Of a DNA stretch of 64,000 nt, positions 47,463-56,711 are shown piece by piece. The translations under genes were made by a program, and so were the position numbers. This stretch comes from Gilliamella sp. wkB7 (GTDB lineage: Bacteria > Pseudomonadota > Gammaproteobacteria > Enterobacterales > Orbaceae). The stretch is from positions 248,001-312,000 of the forward strand of contig NZ_CM004509.1 of assembly GCF_001693435.1 (NCBI RefSeq). Direction: 5' to 3'. Every line of letters begins with the position of its first letter. Position 1 is the first letter of the stretch. The notes beneath the pieces are model-generated. The model ran no database searches. It was not told where the DNA came from and worked only from the letters and a program-made list of their open reading frames with translations.

Positions 47463-47930
47463 TTAAAACATGGTATTAGAATTTGCAGCAGTTGCTGGCA
47501 CATTTTGAATGATATCCCAATGTTCAACAATTTTACCGTCTTTGACTCGAAATATATCCAGTACCGCTTTACCCAGATCTTTTTCATTTTCTTTAGAGTG
47601 AACATGAAGCCAAACAAGATCTCCATCTACAGCGGTACGAATAATTTGCGCACTGGATTGAGGATGTTCTTTGAAAAATTTGGAAAAGTAAGTAACAACT
47701 GCCTCTCGACCATCTGGAACATAAGGATTATGCTGTTTATAATCCTCAGTAAGACTATTTATTGCTTTACTTATTTGATGTTTATTAAAGAAATCATTAT
47801 AAAAATTAACTACCAATGTTTTATTCTTTTCTTCTTGGGCAATATCACGAGTTGGTTTTTCATTGGCAATTGCACCAGTTGTTATAAATAATAATGATAT
47901 TGCTACAATACTGTTTTTTAATATACTCAT
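47463..47930 (-). CDS. Secreted SnoaL-like (NTF2-fold) protein
   Basis: About 155 residues with a signal peptide (ILKNSIVAISLLFITTGAIA) and one SnoaL/NTF2-like domain: VVNFYNDFFNKHQISKAINSL, YKQHNPYVPDG, and the C-terminal DIFRVKDGKIVEHWDIIQNVP. Such proteins form small pockets for polyketide-like or steroid-like ligands. ATG 47930 has AGGAG 6 nt upstream, so the longer frame to 47972 is not used. Divergent from an HxlR regulator, probably its target. Confidence 0.85.
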   Translation of the reverse strand: MSILKNSIVAISLLFITTGAIANEKPTRDIAQEEKNKTLVVNFYNDFFNKHQISKAINSLTEDYKQHNPYVPDGREAVVTYFSKFFKEHPQSSAQIIRTAVDGDLVWLHVHSKENEKDLGKAVLDIFRVKDGKIVEHWDIIQNVPATAANSNTMF

Positions 47931-48058
47931 ATCCACTCCTAAATAGTCAATTAAACTCAATAATCTGTGCAATCAATTTTTATTAGTCTATAATGTAGAC
48001 TTATTAAATGGTAACAATAAAATTGAACTAAAACAATAAGTAACCTGAATGTAACTAG

Positions 48059-48074
48059 GTCACATCGGTGTGAC
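48059..48074. promoter_or_regulatory. Palindromic operator candidate for the second HxlR regulator
   Basis: GTCACATCGGTGTGAC is a 16-bp inverted repeat (GTCACA-TCGG-TGTGAC) in the 176-bp divergent region. It is not a CRP site because the half-sites are in the opposite order. A direct repeat of GTAAC lies just left of it. Confidence 0.6.
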
Positions 48075-48106
48075 TTATCTAATTATTACTAGAAAATAGA
48101 GTTAAA

Positions 48107-48487
48107 ATGACCAAACTATTTGATGATACGTCGATCCAATTTGATCATCCCTGTCCGATTCGTGATGTGCTTGATAGAATCGGTGACCAATGGAGCTTAT
48201 TAATTTTAAAAACCCTTGAAAACCGAACAATACGTTTTAGTGTTTTGCATAAAGAAATTAATGATATTTCTCGGCAAATGCTTTCGCGAACATTAAAAAA
48301 ACTCGAAAAAGATGGTTATATTATTCGAACCATTTATGCCGAAGCCCCTCCCCGTGTTGAATATGCTTTGTCCGATTTAGGACAATCGTTTTTAAAACCA
48401 ATGAATATGCTTATCAAGTGGGCTAATGATAATCATAAAGCTATCTACCTTGCCAGAAGAAAAGCTGAAGTTAACTTGTCTGATTAA
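48107..48487 (+). CDS. HxlR-family transcriptional regulator
   Basis: A 126-residue winged-helix protein: CPIRDVLDRIGDQWSLLILKTL, FSVLHKEINDISRQMLSRTLKKLEKDGYI and APPRVEYALSDLGQSFLKP. A single cysteine in HPCPIRDV stands at the redox-sensing position of HxlR/HypR proteins. It is divergent from the SnoaL-like gene across the palindrome at 48059. Confidence 0.88.
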   Translation: MTKLFDDTSIQFDHPCPIRDVLDRIGDQWSLLILKTLENRTIRFSVLHKEINDISRQMLSRTLKKLEKDGYIIRTIYAEAPPRVEYALSDLGQSFLKPMNMLIKWANDNHKAIYLARRKAEVNLSD

Positions 48488-48789
48488 AGATAACTGAATA
48501 ATCTGCCAATTTAATAGGCAAATTGTGAGTTTTTTATTTTATTCACTTTGTTTTCTAGCCAAACTTTTTTAAAGAATATAAATGGCTGTTCACTCTTTGT
48601 TGAGTGTAATCAAATCGTTGTAGGATGTTTCTAGGTTGTCGATGTATATAAATTTGTTATTAACGATTGTTGATAATCTAATGTATCTAATATTATTTAA
48701 TTACTAATTCTTCAAGTTTAATTAATACTCTATTTAATCGCTTAAAGATAACACCTTACCTTAACAAAGTAAGGTAAGGTGTTTTATGA
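48488..48789. other. Spacer with a long perfect hairpin
   Basis: AACACCTTACCTT (48750-48762) and AAGGTAAGGTGTT (48771-48783) form a perfect 13-bp stem six bases past the glycosidase stop, probably a terminator for the two convergent genes although T-runs are short. No gene. Confidence 0.65.
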
Positions 48790-50703
48790 TTACTGAGGCG
48801 TTAAAGACATGATCACTGTCTCAAATGGAGCTAATGTTATCATTGCAGTTTTGTCAATTTTGGCTGGTTTATCTGCATGAGATTTACTTATATAATCAAT
48901 ATTGATTTGAAAATGTTGAACGGCATTGGTAGGTAGTTCTAAATCATTTTGTAAATCAAGATAGTAAACTTGCTGTTTATCAGACGGATTACGTAACGTA
49001 ATAATTGATTTATCACTTGACCAACCTGCCCAACCATAAACTGCTAATTTGGTAGGATCTTGCCCAATCCAATGTGTATCAAATAATACATGTTGATTAT
49101 CACGCGCCCAGATAGCGGCTTTAGCCAAAGTATCCCAATTTGTAGTTGAAAGTAATTCAGGAGTTATATACATTTCTTGCAGTTGAGTACCCGTTGCAAA
49201 ATAACTCCAAACTTGATCAGCAAAATCAGTGTCGCTCTCTTTTTGTAGATGTTTGGCCTGTTTAGCATAGACAATGCCATGTAACATTAACGAATTTAAT
49301 GGAAATAAAGGACCTTTCATAATAATTGAACGATAGGTTTCCGCATCACGATAAGTCAACCATTGCTGAACTTTTGTACCTGGACCATAGTAGTTAACAT
49401 CATCACCTCCCCGCCAGATGGAATCAGCATAAAACAACCAAGATGGTGTGGCTTGTGTACCGGTTGTTAGATTGACATACAAATTAGGATTAGCACTGCG
49501 CATATCTTTAATTAGATGTATAGCAGCATCAAAATCACTGGTGAATTCACTACCTGCAATAACCTTATCAGCATTACCTGTGCCATCAAGTTTAAACATA
49601 CTGATATTTTGCTGATTAATTAACTCAATAATACGTTTATGAAAATTGGCATAATATTTAGGTCCTGATAGTGCCAATTTGCCATCCATTGTTTCATAAC
49701 CAAATTCAGATGCATTTTTAACACGAGTATCGCGTGGTATGTTATACCCACCCCATGGTGACAACCATATACCCAATGCAGCATGATATTTTTCCGAAGC
49801 ACTTTTTAGTTTATTAAATTCATCAGGAAAATTACTGCCAAATCCCCAGTTACCTTTTAAGTTATCCCAACCATCATCAAATAGGTAACCATCGAGCTTA
49901 ACATGACGTTTTTCTACCAATTCTTTTCCATACTGATCGATGCGTAGTAATGCTTCTTTTTCGGTATAAGGATTAAAAAAACCAATATCAAGCCAAGAAT
50001 TATAGTGTAAATAAGGTGCATAAGGGCGTTCACGCACATAATTAATAAATTGGTTAACATGGCGTCTTAACTGACCTGTTTCAAAAGTACCGATATAGGT
50101 TTTATAACTTAAAGTATGATTTGCTTGTAAAGGAATTTCCTGAGGAATTTTTTGCGAAACGCCCCCTTCATAAGCAACGGTATTTGTTAGCGGATTTTCA
50201 GGAATGATAAAAAAGGTATCACTAATAATGGGTGAACTCACCACAGAACCATAAACAAAAGGTGCTTGTGAATGAAATGGCATCAAAGAAATAGCCGTCA
50301 TTGAAAGTGATTTAGTTTTAGGGGTGATTTGCAGTTCAAAACTCGCAAAATGATTATCATCATTCAAATTTAATAACGTTTCAACATTAAGATCATGACC
50401 AGTATAGGTTAACGTTAAATTATTATCATTTTGTTTTAATGTTTTTAATTGAAAATCTTTATCCGTCAATTTTTTGCCCGAGCTCAGTGTAATTTCAAAC
50501 AAGGTGTTCACCTTGATTTGATCACTATTTTTAGCATTAATAAAATCTAAGGAAGTAATACTTTTTTGATTATCACTATCCGAAATTTTAATAGTCGTAT
50601 TCTTCCCAGACAATTGATAATCCTTAGCCCAAACAGAATGGATAGGTAAACACAGAGTGGACAATATCCCCACAGTTATCCAATTTTTCATACATTTTTT
50701 CAT
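48790..50703 (-). CDS. Secreted GH36-like (clan GH-D) glycosidase
   Basis: About 638 residues with a signal peptide (ITVGILSTLCLPIHSVWA). An N-terminal beta-sandwich (~25-230) is followed by a (beta/alpha)8 barrel: YLFDDGWDN, LGIWLSPWGGYN, MFKLDGTGNA (Asp ~373 the likely nucleophile) and SIWRGGDDVNYYG (likely acid/base Asp), then a beta C-terminal domain. This is the alpha-galactosidase-like layout of clan GH-D; homologues are sometimes labelled enterotoxin. ATG 50703 has GAGGT upstream; the frame runs on to 50850. A perfect CRP site 286 bp upstream suggests catabolite control. Sugar specificity cannot be read. Confidence 0.75.
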   Translation of the reverse strand: MKKCMKNWITVGILSTLCLPIHSVWAKDYQLSGKNTTIKISDSDNQKSITSLDFINAKNSDQIKVNTLFEITLSSGKKLTDKDFQLKTLKQNDNNLTLTYTGHDLNVETLLNLNDDNHFASFELQITPKTKSLSMTAISLMPFHSQAPFVYGSVVSSPIISDTFFIIPENPLTNTVAYEGGVSQKIPQEIPLQANHTLSYKTYIGTFETGQLRRHVNQFINYVRERPYAPYLHYNSWLDIGFFNPYTEKEALLRIDQYGKELVEKRHVKLDGYLFDDGWDNLKGNWGFGSNFPDEFNKLKSASEKYHAALGIWLSPWGGYNIPRDTRVKNASEFGYETMDGKLALSGPKYYANFHKRIIELINQQNISMFKLDGTGNADKVIAGSEFTSDFDAAIHLIKDMRSANPNLYVNLTTGTQATPSWLFYADSIWRGGDDVNYYGPGTKVQQWLTYRDAETYRSIIMKGPLFPLNSLMLHGIVYAKQAKHLQKESDTDFADQVWSYFATGTQLQEMYITPELLSTTNWDTLAKAAIWARDNQHVLFDTHWIGQDPTKLAVYGWAGWSSDKSIITLRNPSDKQQVYYLDLQNDLELPTNAVQHFQINIDYISKSHADKPAKIDKTAMITLAPFETVIMSLTPQ

Positions 50704-51259
50704 TACTACCTCACTTTCGATAACAAAACTTAAGAAAAAGATTAACAAATTCAATAAGTAGTATAAACGGGTTAGAAAAAATAAATTGTGATCGTGATAG
50801 CAGTTTCTACTTTGTTCATATTCCTCAATAAATACTTTTGGTTTTAACAAAACGAAATATTAAATGTGGCGTGATAAATCCCAGATTGAGTAAATTTAAT
50901 TTAATTAACTTACAGTTAGGAAAGAAAAGAGTAATTAAAAACGGAAGCATTTAATCATTTCAGGAATATGCTCACTTTTATTGTGCAATGTGATGAGATT
51001 CACAATATTGAGTTTTTTAAATGAGTTAGTGCTTTCTGTTTAAAATTTTTAATTAAGTTAATTTGCTTAACCTCATGGATTTTCATAATAATCATTTTGA
51101 GTTGAAACTTTTTCAGTAACAAATAATCACGAGTAAAAAATATCTGTTAATGAAGTTGAAAACGAACAAACTATACTTTACCAATGAGTATGAAGATAAA
51201 CATCTACTTTTCTGTTAAGCTGTAAAACAATCTTCTTTAAATAAAAATCTATCATTGAT
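50704..51259. other. Divergent regulatory region of the glycosidase and BASS-family genes
   Basis: 556 bp without genes between two diverging units. The only clear element is the CRP site at 50989-51004. Confidence 0.6.
50989..51004. promoter_or_regulatory. Perfect CRP site
   Basis: TGTGATGAGATTCACA is exactly TGTGA-N6-TCACA with favourable A/T flanks. It lies 286 bp from the glycosidase ATG and 256 bp from the transporter ATG and could serve either. Confidence 0.65.
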
Positions 51260-52213
51260 ATGCCAACTATCAAAGAATTATTAGAAAAACAACAAATTAC
51301 CCTTTACTTTGTGACGATTGTCGTTGCCATTATTTTAGCTTTTTGTATACAAGGTACGAGTGTATTAGTCATAGTGATAAATCCAGTGCTTGCGTTTATG
51401 TTATTTGTCACTTTTCTACAAGTTCCTATTACTGAATTCAAAAGATTTCTACTCTATGGGCGATTTATTGCAGCCTTATTAATCACTAATTTTGTGATAA
51501 TTCCGCTGTTTGTTGGCATATTAGCTTTATTTTTACCTCATGATCCTTTGATAAAACTGGGCGTATTATTTGTTTTGCTTGCACCATGCATTGATTACGT
51601 TGTCACTTTTTCGCATCTTGGGAAAGCCGATGCAAAATCGTTGATGATGTCAACGCCAATTCTCTTATTCATGCAAATTTTACTATTACCAATTTATCTA
51701 GGCTTATTTATTGGGGATGAAGTTAAAAGCCTAATTCAACTTGCTCCGTTTATTCATGCTTTTATTGAGTTAATACTAGTGCCATTTATTTTGGCTACTA
51801 TTGTTCAATATTATGCTAAGCGTAATCAAATTGGCTCGACCGTTGCCCAATATCTAAATTTAATGCCAGTTCCTGCAACGGCACTCACATTATTTGTGGT
51901 GATCATCGCCATTGTACCGCAACTTGAAAACGCCGCAGCAACCGCTTTGATTGTGATACCTTATTATGTGATTTTTGCCATCATTGCACCATTACTCGGT
52001 TGGAGGATAGCCAAGCTATTTCATCTGCCTAGTTGTGCAAGTCGCTCTATAGCATTTAGTGCTGGCACACGAAATGCACTGGTAATACTTCCTTTAGCTC
52101 TTGCTATACCTAACGCAATCCCTTTATTACCAGCGGTAATTGTGACCCAAACGCTTATTGAATTGGTGAGTGAATTATTTTACATACATTTCATTGCTAA
52201 ACTTGGCGATTAA
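51260..52213 (+). CDS. BASS-superfamily transporter (arsenite/bile-acid symporter-like)
   Basis: A 317-residue protein with about ten hydrophobic segments. LAPCIDYVVTFSHLGKAD and the C-terminal SIAFSAGTRNALVILPLAL are typical for the ACR3/bile-acid:Na+ symporter superfamily, where an Arg-Asn-containing half-helix near the C-terminus is conserved. No arsR or arsC is nearby, and the conserved Cys of ACR3 appears in APCIDY, so arsenite export is possible but not shown. Confidence 0.75.
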   Translation: MPTIKELLEKQQITLYFVTIVVAIILAFCIQGTSVLVIVINPVLAFMLFVTFLQVPITEFKRFLLYGRFIAALLITNFVIIPLFVGILALFLPHDPLIKLGVLFVLLAPCIDYVVTFSHLGKADAKSLMMSTPILLFMQILLLPIYLGLFIGDEVKSLIQLAPFIHAFIELILVPFILATIVQYYAKRNQIGSTVAQYLNLMPVPATALTLFVVIIAIVPQLENAAATALIVIPYYVIFAIIAPLLGWRIAKLFHLPSCASRSIAFSAGTRNALVILPLALAIPNAIPLLPAVIVTQTLIELVSELFYIHFIAKLGD

Positions 52214-52239
52214 ATTGGTTATTCTTTTATTTATAAAAA

Positions 52240-52258
52240 ATGGGCATACCGCCCATTC
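52240..52258 (-). terminator. Terminator of the first EEP-family gene
   Basis: AATGGGC-ATACC-GCCCATT, followed on the minus strand by TTTTTATAAA; it abuts the stop of the phosphodiesterase gene. Confidence 0.8.
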
Positions 52259-52259
52259 A

Positions 52260-53165
52260 TTATTGTTCTAATAATTTTAGCTTAGCGATAACAGGTATAT
52301 GATCACTGACTAATGGCCATTTAATACCGTTCCACTCATTACCATCATTAGGTATGGTTAATTGCTCTACACTCCAGACTTGGTTACGACTGGTAAATAT
52401 GTGATCAAGATCTAATCCAGGATTACCCGCTGGCCAAGTACGTGTATCAACGCCATCTTTTTTAACTCGATTCCAATATTTATCAAGTTCTTTAATCACC
52501 CTGTCACTTTCAACAGAATTAAAGTCACCTAGCAAGATCATAATTCCCGTTGCTAAATTAGGAAACTCATCATCTAAATCAAGATCATCAAAAACGATGC
52601 TATTAATAAATCGAGCTTGTGACATTCTCACTTCATCTTCTTCATGCCAATCAAAATGACTATTGAAGATATAAATAGGAGAATCAAATCCAGGAACATT
52701 AATCTTGCTAAGCATAAGTGACCTTTGCTCGAAAGAACCCGATGGCAATAAAAAAACTTTATTTTTTTCGATTGGGTGCTTAGACAAAATTGCATTGCCG
52801 TAATTTCCCCCTTTCATTTCAGTCGCTTTACCAAAAACATAATGCATTCCAGTTTTTTCAGCTAAAACTTTTGCCTGATCCAAACCATCACTGCGAGAGG
52901 TTTTTTGATCGACTTCTTCAAGTGTAACAATATCAGCATTCATGGCTTTAATGGCATTAGCGACTAAATCTAGATCCACTTTATGCTTCCTAAGTCCACC
53001 AGCAATATTGTAATTAGCCACCGTTATTTGCGGTTGTTTACCTTCGGCATAGACTTTATTAGGCGAACTTTGATATTGTGTTTTTACCAGATCTTCATCA
53101 GCATAAACATTAAAACACAGTGAAAACAGACCAATCAAACTAACTACCCAAAAATTTTTTTTCAT
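52260..53165 (-). CDS. Secreted endonuclease/exonuclease/phosphatase-family protein
   Basis: A 301-residue protein with a signal peptide (LIGLFSLCFNVYA). All EEP catalytic blocks are present: VANYNIAGG, VTLEEVDQ, GNAILSKHPI, NSHFDWH, LLGDFNSVES, LDHIFTS and VSDHIPVIAKL. The fold covers DNases, sphingomyelinases and inositol phosphatases; the substrate is not decided by these motifs. A paralogue lies 200 bp upstream on the same strand with its own terminator, so they form separate units. Confidence 0.85.
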   Translation of the reverse strand: MKKNFWVVSLIGLFSLCFNVYADEDLVKTQYQSSPNKVYAEGKQPQITVANYNIAGGLRKHKVDLDLVANAIKAMNADIVTLEEVDQKTSRSDGLDQAKVLAEKTGMHYVFGKATEMKGGNYGNAILSKHPIEKNKVFLLPSGSFEQRSLMLSKINVPGFDSPIYIFNSHFDWHEEDEVRMSQARFINSIVFDDLDLDDEFPNLATGIMILLGDFNSVESDRVIKELDKYWNRVKKDGVDTRTWPAGNPGLDLDHIFTSRNQVWSVEQLTIPNDGNEWNGIKWPLVSDHIPVIAKLKLLEQ

Positions 53166-53294
53166 CGTTATTTATCCTTTAAAAAGATTTACCGAGTTAA
53201 AATTGCTAAACAGTAATATTACTTTAAATTACATTTTGTTTTTGAGAGTTTTATCACAACCTTACTTTTAGCATTAAAATTGATGAATATAAAA

Positions 53295-53319
53295 AAGCCA
53301 TACTATTACAGCATGGCTT
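53295..53319 (-). terminator. Terminator of the second EEP-family gene
   Basis: AAGCCAT and ATGGCTT form a 7-bp stem; on the minus strand TTTTT follows. Confidence 0.7.
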
Positions 53320-53324
53320 ATTAA

Positions 53325-53356
53325 TTAAGTAGTTAAGTAGTTAAGTAGTTAAGTAA
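53325..53356 (+). repeat. Four tandem copies of an 8-bp unit
   Basis: TTAAGTAG occurs four times in a row (last copy TTAAGTAA), between the stop of the second EEP gene and its terminator. It lies in the 3' UTR, so copy number should not alter the protein. Confidence 0.8.
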
Positions 53357-53364
53357 TATTGATC

Positions 53365-54264
53365 TTATTCATTATGAATGATCATTTGTACTGGATAGTG
53401 ATCGGAATAGGTATCAGTGAATTCATCTTTTAAAACTTTAACATCAATGACATCTTTTTTAAGTTTCGGAGAAACATAAATATAATCATATCGCAATGGC
53501 GTTGATGCCTGATCATAAAATACTTTAGTCGGTGCGGTTGAAATAAATTGTTTGTTTTTCAGTTTTAAAGCATCAATATAACCCGCATCCAATAAATTTT
53601 GTTGTACCGTATAACTCAATTGACCATTCACAAGATTATCTAAGATTGGTCGTTTCTTTTGTTTATCTTTGATATCTTCCAATAATTTGCTGTTGTCATA
53701 TTCCGTTTTGTCTGCTGGGGAGAATGAATTTAAATCGCCAGCAATAATCCATTTACCTTTTGGATCTGTACTGTATTTGATTGAATCAATAATCAAGTTG
53801 ATCTCATCTATTCTTTTTGACGTCCAAAATGGGTTCATATGGGTTATTACAAAATGATAATTACCCACATCCGCATATAAGGCGCCATGCCATAAATTAT
53901 CAACGACTTTATTTACATTCACAATTGGGTATTTTGACGTGATCGCAACAGGGAAAGAGGCAGGATCATCTGGTGCTTCTTTTAATAATACCGCATAATT
54001 GTGACCATAACTTGCAGCAAATTTTTCAAGTTTTTCACGAGTAAAAAAATTCATTTCTTGCCAAGCAATAATATCAGCATCTTGCATTTTCGCCCAATCA
54101 ATAAATTTTTGTTTTCCTTCTGACTCATCCAATTTCATGCCATTATAGACATTATAGCTAATGATTTTTAAATCTTTTGCATCCTCAAGTGAAGCAAAAG
54201 CCGTCGAAGAGCTAAGAATTATAGCACCGATAATAGCGGCTAATTTTAATTTAGTTTTACTCAT
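53365..54264 (-). CDS. Secreted endonuclease/exonuclease/phosphatase-family protein
   Basis: A 299-residue protein with signal peptide (LAAIIGAIILSSSTAFA). EEP blocks: ISYNVYNG, IAWQEMN, ITHMNPFW, IAGDLNSFSP, RYDYIYVS and YSDHYPVQM. It is clearly diverged from the neighbouring EEP protein (different spacing and an insert around 190-230), so an old duplication or separate acquisition. Substrate unknown; candidates are DNA, phosphoinositides or sphingomyelin. A weak CRP-like site (TGTGATATAGCTCAAT) is at 54345-54360, ~80 bp upstream. Confidence 0.83.
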   Translation of the reverse strand: MSKTKLKLAAIIGAIILSSSTAFASLEDAKDLKIISYNVYNGMKLDESEGKQKFIDWAKMQDADIIAWQEMNFFTREKLEKFAASYGHNYAVLLKEAPDDPASFPVAITSKYPIVNVNKVVDNLWHGALYADVGNYHFVITHMNPFWTSKRIDEINLIIDSIKYSTDPKGKWIIAGDLNSFSPADKTEYDNSKLLEDIKDKQKKRPILDNLVNGQLSYTVQQNLLDAGYIDALKLKNKQFISTAPTKVFYDQASTPLRYDYIYVSPKLKKDVIDVKVLKDEFTDTYSDHYPVQMIIHNE

Positions 54265-54596
54265 ACAATATTCCTTTCATTTATTTACACATTTGATAGA
54301 TATTATCTTGAATGATTTATAAATAAATCTTTTTTTATAATTTGTGTGATATAGCTCAATAATTTTATTTGAATTACGCATGATTGGTTGTCTTACCGAA
54401 CCTTCACTTAAGGCATTAAATTACAGAATATCTTGTGAAGTAAAAAATGACTAAACAATTTTATCGTTGCATGAGATTAAATAGGAGTAAAAAATACGGG
54501 CATAAAATTAAACTGATTTTATGCCCACTTAGTAAGTTCTTATGAAACTTTATTAGGTATTTAATAATCGCTTTGGTCTATTAAATAAAGATTCAC
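54265..54596. other. Spacer with promoter of the EEP gene and terminator of the lipoprotein gene
   Basis: No coding frame. GGGCATAAAAT (54499-54509) and ATTTTATGCCC (54517-54527) form a perfect 11-bp stem followed on the minus strand by ATTTTTT: the terminator of the lipoprotein gene. Confidence 0.7.
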
Positions 54597-55508
54597 CTAT
54601 TCGGTAACAAAGAAATTTATTTGTCTCAAATTATCCATTGCGTCTTCAATTTCTCTGGTCGCGAATTGGTAAGTATGTTTCGGGTCTTGACCAGAACATA
54701 GTGAATGTTTTTTCTTGAAAGTTTCGTGTGAAGTTAACTGTTTATAGGTATCACCTGATTCACTGCCCTTAGTGGTAAAAAATTTATTCCAATCTTGAAG
54801 TTGTGATACCAGAAACTCTCGTCCTTCTTGACATTCAATTTTATCTAAATCAATAGTTGGTAATACATGTTTCTTGATTTCAGAAAACTTTTTAGGCGTA
54901 TAAGGAAGACTCACTTTTTCATCGATATCTTCTGAATTTATGGTATCAAGAAAATCATCTTCGCGGTATATTTTACGCTTTTGTGCTTGATATTGGTTCT
55001 CACCTCGAACCGTTACGGAATCAGGTAGTTCTTCATCGACTGAATAATCCCAAGAATTACCATTTTTTTCGATAAATACATCATTAAAAATTTGTATTGG
55101 TAATTCCATCTCTGCGGGTTCACCGTTTACGGAAACTTGAATAAGTTTAAGGTAAGGCTTAATCAATCGATCATAGACTTCATCACTGTTGGTATAGTAG
55201 GTTGTTAACAAAATATAATTACTTTGTGTTGGATTAATAAATCCAGTATTGTTTGATATTGCAGGTTTTGCCATGAAAGTAAGTGAATCACCATTATATT
55301 TTAAAGTGTGTTTGCCATACTCAAAAGCATATTTAATGCCAGATTTTGCAGGAATGGTGAGTTCTTTATCATCGATAGTTACTTTTATTTCGTTTGCAGT
55401 AGGATTGTCAATCCAGCGATCAACAGAACTATTGCTGAAAGTAGAGTCGAAACAGCCAACTAAAGTTAAACTACAAATAAGAGTTAAAGTAGATTTGATT
55501 TTTTTCAT
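54597..55508 (-). CDS. Lipoprotein of unknown function, intact paralogue
   Basis: A 303-residue protein that I do not recognise. The N-terminus (STLTLICSLTLVGCFDS) has a lipobox LVGC, so it should be a lipoprotein. The mature part begins with a DRWIDNPTANEIKVTIDD beta-rich segment (~30-110, carboxypeptidase-regulatory-like in feel), a middle part with KRKIYREDDFLD (~185), and an alpha-helical C-terminal region. A paralogue with the same order lies immediately upstream (55833-56711) but is interrupted. The pair suggests local duplication. No functional hint from neighbours. Confidence 0.7.
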   Translation of the reverse strand: MKKIKSTLTLICSLTLVGCFDSTFSNSSVDRWIDNPTANEIKVTIDDKELTIPAKSGIKYAFEYGKHTLKYNGDSLTFMAKPAISNNTGFINPTQSNYILLTTYYTNSDEVYDRLIKPYLKLIQVSVNGEPAEMELPIQIFNDVFIEKNGNSWDYSVDEELPDSVTVRGENQYQAQKRKIYREDDFLDTINSEDIDEKVSLPYTPKKFSEIKKHVLPTIDLDKIECQEGREFLVSQLQDWNKFFTTKGSESGDTYKQLTSHETFKKKHSLCSGQDPKHTYQFATREIEDAMDNLRQINFFVTE

Positions 55509-55832
55509 CGCATTATTTTGTTAAGATTGTTAAAAGATAGTGTAAATTATAACACAATTACTTACAAAGTTATAATGTTACTTAATGGTTCTAGCTAATA
55601 AAAAACAAAAAATTTATCATACTATTATTTGATTGTTGATTGATTGCTTGTCTTAATTTTTTCATTTTTTATATAACACATTTTTAAAAATTTAATGAGT
55701 AATCATTACATAAAATAAAAGAAGAAACGTAAGAAAAATATTCAGGCATAATACGATTACAAATAACATTATGCCTATCTATGACTAATGAATTAAGAAT
55801 ATCGTTTAAACAATTCCCAAATTATCAGTGCA
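55509..55832. other. Spacer between the two lipoprotein paralogues
   Basis: AT-rich and without a coding frame. A short TATTCAGGCATAATAC at ~55738 only superficially resembles the dispersed repeat core. Nothing else seen. Confidence 0.5.
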
Positions 55833-56711
55833 TTATGATTTAATTACCAAAAAATGCACATCAGGGATATCATGAATAGCATCAGTAATTTCTGTCAACG
55901 CTTTATGATAACTTGCTTCATTTGATGTCAGTTTATTATAAGTACTTGCAAAATCTCCACCTTTCAGTATGAATAAATGATGCCAGTCATTTAATAATTC
56001 TTTCATGTACGTTTGACCAGCTTCACATTTTACAGCTGTTAAATCAATATTTGGAAATACATTTTTGATAATTTCGGTGAATTTTTTGGGTTAATAAGGG
56101 AAGCTGATTGCTTCGTCCTCCCCATCATTTTTCAAATAATCAAGAAAATCCATTTCTCGATACAGTTTTCTTTTGTCTTCGAAGTAATACGAGTCTTTAG
56201 GTAAATTTAACTTTTGAGATAACTTTTTAGGAAAAGGTTCATCAAACGAATAATCCCAATAAGTATCCATTTTATTGATGAATACATCATTAATCTCGAC
56301 AGTTGGAAGTTCTATTTCTGCTTGTTCACCATCAACCATAACAGAAAGATTTTTGAGCTCTTTTTGTGAAATTTTATCATACTCTTCCTGACTCACATTT
56401 GAAGTTGAATAAACGACAGTATTGATAAAATAATTACTTTGCGTAGAATTAATAAAGCTTGTTGTGCCAAATTTAGCGGGTTTTACAATAAAGTTTAGTG
56501 AATCATTATTATAAGTTAAAGTGTGTTTGCCATAATCAAATTTATATTCTATGCCTGATTGTGCTGGAATAGTTAATTCATTGCCATCAATAGTTAATTT
56601 AATTTCATTAATTGCCTGGTTATCTATCCAACGATCAAGTGAACTACTTTCAAAGCAGCCCACCAAGCTCAAACACCAAGTAACAAGTAAAGTATATTTT
56701 ATATTCTTCAA
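55833..56711 (-). pseudogene. Lipoprotein paralogue broken by one in-frame stop
   Basis: The first ~206 residues (lipobox LVGC, DRWIDNQAINEIKLTIDG, KRKLYREMDFLD, AISFPY) parallel the intact neighbour. A TAA at 56091-56093 then stops the frame at the place where the paralogue reads YTPKKFSEI. Reading on in the same frame gives PKKFTEIIKNVFPNIDLTAV and about 66 more residues similar to the paralogue's C-terminus, up to a second TAA at 55833-55835. So a single codon separates two homologous halves. The start is uncertain: a TTG at 56711 places the signal peptide best, while the open frame reaches 56780. It may be a pseudogene, a truncated product, or a read-through case. Confidence 0.75.

Noticed and set aside
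48059..48074. GTCACATCGGTGTGAC as a CRP site
   Set aside because: The half-sites are inverted in order (TCACA before TGTGA) and only 4 bp apart, so it does not match TGTGA-N6-TCACA.
55738..55755. Further copy of the dispersed repeat core
   Set aside because: Only TATTCAGG and scattered bases match; the GTCTATACC part is missing.
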